Shown one piece after another: positions 4,953 to 5,658 of a stretch of 5,658 nt of DNA. Where the stretch lies: positions 1 through 5,658 of the forward strand of contig JAZUNS010000162.1 of assembly GCA_045604285.1 (NCBI GenBank), read 5' to 3'. The translations under genes and the position numbers were made by a program. The notes under the pieces are model-generated. The model was not told the DNA's origin and did not search any database. It saw only the letters and a list, made by a program, of their open reading frames with translations. How positions within the stretch are numbered: the stretch's first letter is position 1; each line of letters opens with the position of its first letter. This DNA comes from SIG636 sp045604285. GTDB taxonomy: Bacteria; Bacillota; Clostridia; Oscillospirales; CAG-382.

Positions 4953-5658
4953 ATGAGATACACTCTGAAAGAATTTGCCTCCCTTTGCGGCGGCGTAATG
5001 CACGAAAATAGCAACGGCGACAGAATATTTACGGCAATCGATTCCGACAGCCGCCACATAACGGCACCGGACGTGCTTTTTGCCGCCCTTAAAGGGGATA
5101 ACTTTGACGGTCACATCTTTGCAGGCGCACTTTGTGTTAACGGCGGCGCACTTGTGGATGACCCCGAATATTTTTGCCCCAACAGTATACTTGTGCCTTC
5201 GGTAAAGTCGGCACTTTACAAAATAGCCATGCACCATCGCAATGCCGAGCTGTCAAAGCTTAAGGTCTTGGCAATAACCGGCAGCGTGGGTAAAACTACG
5301 GCAAAAAATATGGCGTACCTTTCCATGGCGTCCTCCTTTAACTGCTATAAAAGCGCAGGCAACCGTAACAGCCTTACGGGCTTACCTATGGAGGTGCTTA
5401 ACATCCCCGAGGAATGCACCCACGCTGTTTTAGAGGCAGGCATGAGCGACCCCGGCGAAATAGGGCAGATTTCCCGTCTTATAAAGCCGGCGGGTGCGGT
5501 AATAACCAATATTGGTCATTCTCACATTCTTGCCTTCGGCAGTAGGGAAGGCATTTGCCAAGAAAAGCTGTCCATTCTTGACGGTATGGAAACCGACTGC
5601 CTCACCGTCCCCGACGAGCCCTTGCTTGTAGAGCGTTGCCGTTCCATGGCAGGTGCCG
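4953..5658 (+). CDS. murF: MurF, UDP-MurNAc-tripeptide--D-alanyl-D-alanine ligase (3' end cut by window)
   Basis: MurF joins D-Ala-D-Ala to UDP-MurNAc-tripeptide with ATP in the cytoplasm, the last soluble step of precursor synthesis. 235 codons are present, with no stop before the window ends, about half of a usual MurF. The N-terminal substrate domain shows DSDSR (30-34), LFAALKG (42-48) and DGHIFAGA (52-59). The ATP loop is TGSVGKTTAKNM (109-120). GNRNSLTGLP (136-145) matches the MurF-type GNxNNxIGLP and argues against MurE. EAGM (161-164), GEI (168-170), TNIGHSHI (185-192) and GSREGI (196-201) follow, then Lys205 in the usual AK position. Deviations are Ser-Leu-Thr for the usual Asn-x-Ile and EAGM for EMGM. 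GAGAGGGTG (4941-4949) overlaps the PBP stop and gives ATG 4953 a strong ribosome site. murE does not precede it. Confidence 0.92.
   Translation, partial: MRYTLKEFASLCGGVMHENSNGDRIFTAIDSDSRHITAPDVLFAALKGDNFDGHIFAGALCVNGGALVDDPEYFCPNSILVPSVKSALYKIAMHHRNAELSKLKVLAITGSVGKTTAKNMAYLSMASSFNCYKSAGNRNSLTGLPMEVLNIPEECTHAVLEAGMSDPGEIGQISRLIKPAGAVITNIGHSHILAFGSREGICQEKLSILDGMETDCLTVPDEPLLVERCRSMAGA

Overview
The window is the start of a division and cell wall (dcw) cluster, all on the + strand: mraZ (570-992), rsmH/mraW (994-1917), an ftsL-like gene (1975-2517), a class B penicillin-binding protein with two PASTA domains (2662-4941) and the first 235 codons of murF (4953 to the window edge). Gene order, the PASTA-bearing PBP, the paired CxC cysteines in RsmH and the purine-rich Shine-Dalgarno sites point to a Bacillota organism, most likely class Clostridia. 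This is inference from gene content and protein style; I cannot name a genus.

Positions 1-569 hold no gene that I can support. They contain a perfect-stem terminator (11-38), a compact run of three hairpins ending in a strong + strand terminator (65-210), a stretch with little recognisable (211-350), an AT-rich UP-like tract, a near-consensus sigma-A promoter (TTGCAT, 17 bp, TATAAT; 391-419), three GTG(G/C) boxes on an exact 10-bp period (433-456) that look like the MraZ operator, and an untranslated leader of about 140 nt. MraZ probably represses this promoter from just downstream of the transcription start.

The genes then run closely spaced. MraZ is the regulator and RsmH modifies 16S rRNA. 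FtsL and the PBP belong to the septal peptidoglycan machine. MurF completes the UDP-MurNAc-pentapeptide precursor whose lipid-linked form the PBP crosslinks. Two junctions stand out. Between rsmH and ftsL, a strong Shine-Dalgarno serves a 10-codon TTG mini-ORF whose stop overlaps the ftsL start as ATGA. Between ftsL and the PBP gene there is a 144-nt gap with a stable hairpin that may attenuate or separate PBP expression. murE, commonly found between the PBP gene and murF in Clostridia, is absent from that slot.

I did not find a wholly new system here. The most interesting items are the three-hairpin element, the readable MraZ operator/promoter, the coupled mini-ORF, and the missing murE.
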